From assembly GCA_900545715.1 (NCBI GenBank), contig URAJ01000006.1:1-64000 (forward strand): a stretch of 64,000 nucleotides of DNA. The letters run 5' to 3'. Below are positions 61,988 through 64,000 of this stretch, in pieces. The DNA comes from an uncultured Opitutales bacterium. GTDB lineage: Bacteria; Verrucomicrobiota; Verrucomicrobiia; Opitutales; Intestinicryptomonadaceae. Made by a program: the position numbers and the translations under genes. The notes under the pieces are model-generated. The model ran no database searches. It was not told the DNA's origin and was given only the letters and a program-made list of their open reading frames with translations. Numbering within the stretch: the stretch's first letter is position 1; every line of letters starts with the position of its first letter.

Positions 61988-62887
61988 TTATTTTATGCCG
62001 ATAGCTTTATGCGCGCCTGCTTTGTAAAGCGACTCGAAATTTTCTGAAAAGAATTTTTCTTCGTATTCCGCGGGAACCGCCGCTTTTGATTCCGCCGCTA
62101 TTGTGCGCATCTCCTCGCACGCAAATTTGCGCGGGTACAGGCGTATCGGATAGTCGGTGCCGTATATGGCGCGGCCGTTATTTGCGGAAACCGCACGGGA
62201 GACGTCGGCGGGCGTGTTTGTAAACGGAAATGCCGCTGTGTCGAAAAAAACATTGTCGGGGGGTGAAAATCCGTCAATTGCCGCGTCGCCGCCAGAAAGG
62301 TGGGCAAAAATAAATTTTGCAGACGGGCATTTTCGCGCGGCGGCGTATGCGGACTCAAAGTTCGTCGGGCACTTGCCGAGATATTTGCGGGGCGATTTTT
62401 CTGTGAGGTGCACGCAAATCGGGAAACCGCATTCCGCGCAAAGTTCGGCAATTTCCGTAAACTGCCCAGATAAAAAGTCGAACCCTTGGACTCCGTCGTG
62501 CAGTTCTCCGACACCTATGAAACCGAGATTCTTTGCTCTCTTTATCTCCGCTATTGACTCCTTTGGAAAGCTCGGATTTATGGAGGCGAATGCCGAAATC
62601 CTGTCCGGATGGCGCGCGGCGAAATCGGCAATTTGGCGGTTTAGAATGGAGCATGTGCCGGGATTTTCCCAATACCAGCCTTGGATTATGGCGCGCTCCA
62701 CTCCGGCGGAATCCATGTCCAAAAGAAATTTCTTTTCGCTTGGAAATCCCTGCAACGATTTTTTCCCGTCGGGGCGCTTGCCAACGAGCTTTCCCCAGTA
62801 TCTCTCCGCGGCGCGTTCCGCCCATGCTTCGGGAGCCGACGCGATGTTTTCGGGATAAAAATGCGTATGGGCGTCTATTATTTTCAA
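61988..62887 (-). CDS. Amidohydrolase-2 family metal-dependent hydrolase
   Basis: 299 residues. The first strand MKIIDAHTHFYPENIA gives the H-x-H metal pair. CGFPICVHLTEKSP (about 160) gives the middle His, FAHLSGG the next, and IYGTDYPIRLYP (about 249) the final catalytic Asp. The layout fits the ACMSD/uronate-like amidohydrolase-2 group of TIM-barrel hydrolases and decarboxylases. The substrate is unknown. The start codon is TTG at 62887, chosen because the IIDAHTHF strand should begin right there and no ATG is available. The uppP gene lies 45 bp upstream on the same strand, so they are probably co-transcribed. Confidence 0.82.
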   Translation of the reverse strand: MKIIDAHTHFYPENIASAPEAWAERAAERYWGKLVGKRPDGKKSLQGFPSEKKFLLDMDSAGVERAIIQGWYWENPGTCSILNRQIADFAARHPDRISAFASINPSFPKESIAEIKRAKNLGFIGVGELHDGVQGFDFLSGQFTEIAELCAECGFPICVHLTEKSPRKYLGKCPTNFESAYAAARKCPSAKFIFAHLSGGDAAIDGFSPPDNVFFDTAAFPFTNTPADVSRAVSANNGRAIYGTDYPIRLYPRKFACEEMRTIAAESKAAVPAEYEEKFFSENFESLYKAGAHKAIGIK

Positions 62888-62932
62888 TGCTTTTGGATTT
62901 TGTGCGCGCTTGCGCGGTTCGTTTGAGGGGCG

Positions 62933-63979
62933 TTAGAGAATATTGAAATACACGAATGCAGAGAGGATTGCCGCGAGGATTATTCTATAATATGCAAACG
63001 GCGCGAGCCCCCTGCGGTTTAAAAATCCAACGAGCCATTTTACGGTGAGCGCCGCAGAGACGAATGCTACAATTATCCCGAACAATAGCGGCCCCGCAGA
63101 AATCGCGCGCAAAATACTTGCTCCGTCGGTGTACATCTTGAATATCGACGCCGCAGAGAGCGTTGCAAGCCCCAGCAAAAAGCTGAATCTTGCGGCGTCC
63201 GCCGGTTTGAGACCCACTGCATATCCGCCGATAATCGTCATCATTGAGCGGCTCGTGCCGGGCCACATTGCAATGCACTGCAAAAAGCCTATTATCAGCG
63301 CGTCTTTGACTCTCATATCCCTCATCTTAAGATACGCGCTCGAGGGATACGAATGCTTAGAGTTGTATCTCTTTTGAACCCAAAACATAAGCAGCCCCCC
63401 GAAAAACAGCGCCGCTATTATGGGTAGCGTCCCGAAAAGCCAGCTCTCGATTAGGTCGTGCAGCAAAAACCCGATAACTGCCGCTGGCAAAAAAGCCGCT
63501 ATGATATTTATAAGAAGCCTCAGCCCCTCCGGATTTCTTCCCAGAAGCCCGAAGAACATTTTTAAGAGCCATTCCCAATAGATAAATGCGACAGCGGCAA
63601 TCGCGCCAAGTTGTATGACTATGGCGTATGCGTCGGCGGCTGATTTGAGGGTCAGGGGCTCAAAGTCATCATTTAAAACCGGGTTGCCAGCGGCGTCCGA
63701 GAGCGGTTCGTCGGCATCGAGCCCAAGGAACGCGTTTGCGAGCAACAGGTGCCCGGTGGACGACACAGGCAGGTATTCTGTAAGCCCCTCAACCAATCCC
63801 AATACGAGCGAGTCACAATATGATATTCCGTTTTTTATCACCGCGTTTGATTGGCTCGCCGACGTTTCGACGATTTCAATCGTCACCTTTGGCGGGTCGG
63901 ATTCAACTTCGTTTATCGTTTGCGCGCAAAGGGTGAAATTCGCGAAATATGCGATTAGTAAAAGGCGTAGGATTTTCAT
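62933..63979 (-). CDS. uppP: Undecaprenyl-diphosphatase (BacA/UppP)
   Basis: 348 residues, longer than the usual 265-280. The enzyme recycles the lipid carrier of peptidoglycan and O-antigen by removing one phosphate from undecaprenyl pyrophosphate in the membrane. The catalytic motifs are intact: LGLVEGLTEYLPVSSTGHLL (about 60-79) and WPGTSRSMMTIIGGYAVGLK (about 237-256). Seven or eight membrane segments are visible. Two additions are unusual. The N-terminal 45 residues include a cleavable-looking signal (MKILRLLLIAYFANFTLCAQ) and a polar linker, and an acidic insertion of about 25 residues follows the first motif (DADEPLSDAAGNPVLNDDFE). It is likely in one unit with the amidohydrolase downstream. 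Confidence 0.92.
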   Translation of the reverse strand: MKILRLLLIAYFANFTLCAQTINEVESDPPKVTIEIVETSASQSNAVIKNGISYCDSLVLGLVEGLTEYLPVSSTGHLLLANAFLGLDADEPLSDAAGNPVLNDDFEPLTLKSAADAYAIVIQLGAIAAVAFIYWEWLLKMFFGLLGRNPEGLRLLINIIAAFLPAAVIGFLLHDLIESWLFGTLPIIAALFFGGLLMFWVQKRYNSKHSYPSSAYLKMRDMRVKDALIIGFLQCIAMWPGTSRSMMTIIGGYAVGLKPADAARFSFLLGLATLSAASIFKMYTDGASILRAISAGPLLFGIIVAFVSAALTVKWLVGFLNRRGLAPFAYYRIILAAILSAFVYFNIL

Positions 63980-64000
63980 AATGCAGTTTTATTTGGCAAC

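Overview
The window looks like a chromosome segment of a Gram-negative member of the Verrucomicrobiota, probably an Opitutae-like or gut-associated lineage. Lipid A and lipoprotein genes (lpxK, a LolC/E-type permease, lolD) show an outer membrane. A five-gene cluster at 12.3-19.6 kb has the order and protein features of the Amuc_1102-1098 pilus-like locus of Akkermansia muciniphila. Two large exported proteins end in PEP-CTERM-like sorting tails. Exported sugar-active enzymes (GH43, parallel beta-helix, DUF4838, GH-A-like hydrolase) and Hyi and Gfo/Idh/MocA proteins are typical of the phylum. There is no rRNA gene in the window, so placement below phylum is inference. No tRNA, CRISPR array or phage was recognised. 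Coding DNA is moderately GC-rich and the intergenic DNA is clearly AT-richer.

Layout. 0-9 kb: tail of an IS30-type transposase, hydroxypyruvate isomerase-like protein, alkaline phosphatase, glnS overlapping a GH43 hydrolase, a branched-chain aminotransferase, a hotdog thioesterase and a Tat-exported oxidoreductase. 9.4-11.6 kb: ilvC and hemC, each alone. 12.3-19.6 kb: the pilus-like cluster, including a natural PilM-PilN fusion, an Amuc_1100-like protein and a secretin, closed by two terminators. 19.8-20.9 kb: an AT-rich stretch without a convincing gene. 21-26.4 kb: carbohydrate functions: a secreted L-fucose/L-arabinose isomerase-like protein, a secreted beta-helix protein and a GH-A-like hydrolase carrying two homopolymer frameshifts. 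26.8-29.2 kb: a DeoR regulator divergent from gdhA, with a striking pair of 20-bp repeats between them.

29.9-33.4 kb: lysS-lolC/E-lolD operon. 34-39 kb: esterase plus DUF6941-like gene, a small conserved-looking gene, a secreted degenerate transglutaminase-like protein and lpxK. 39.2-49.6 kb: two PEP-CTERM-like proteins flank a DUF4838 protein, a membrane protein, dnaN, hisI, a small membrane protein and a class II aldolase. 49.8-51.9 kb: Bax inhibitor-1-like protein, rph and a C_GCAxxG_C_C-type protein. 52.3-58.3 kb (minus strand): exported protein, 1494-residue Sel1-repeat protein, ECF sigma factor and putative anti-sigma factor, tightly packed. Divergent from these is a thioredoxin-like/SecD-head fusion. 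60-64 kb: peroxiredoxin, tatD, a short tandem repeat, an amidohydrolase and uppP.

How the genes relate. Most housekeeping genes stand alone with their own terminators. The coherent functional blocks are the pilus/secretin cluster, the LolCDE-like block behind lysS, the sugar-enzyme group at 21-27 kb, and the sigma/anti-sigma operon with its huge exported Sel1 protein. Three genes for exported proteins have near-consensus sigma70 promoters placed so that transcription would begin at or just before the ATG, which suggests leaderless mRNAs. Nothing here was checked by database search. Family names come from motif and domain recognition by eye.
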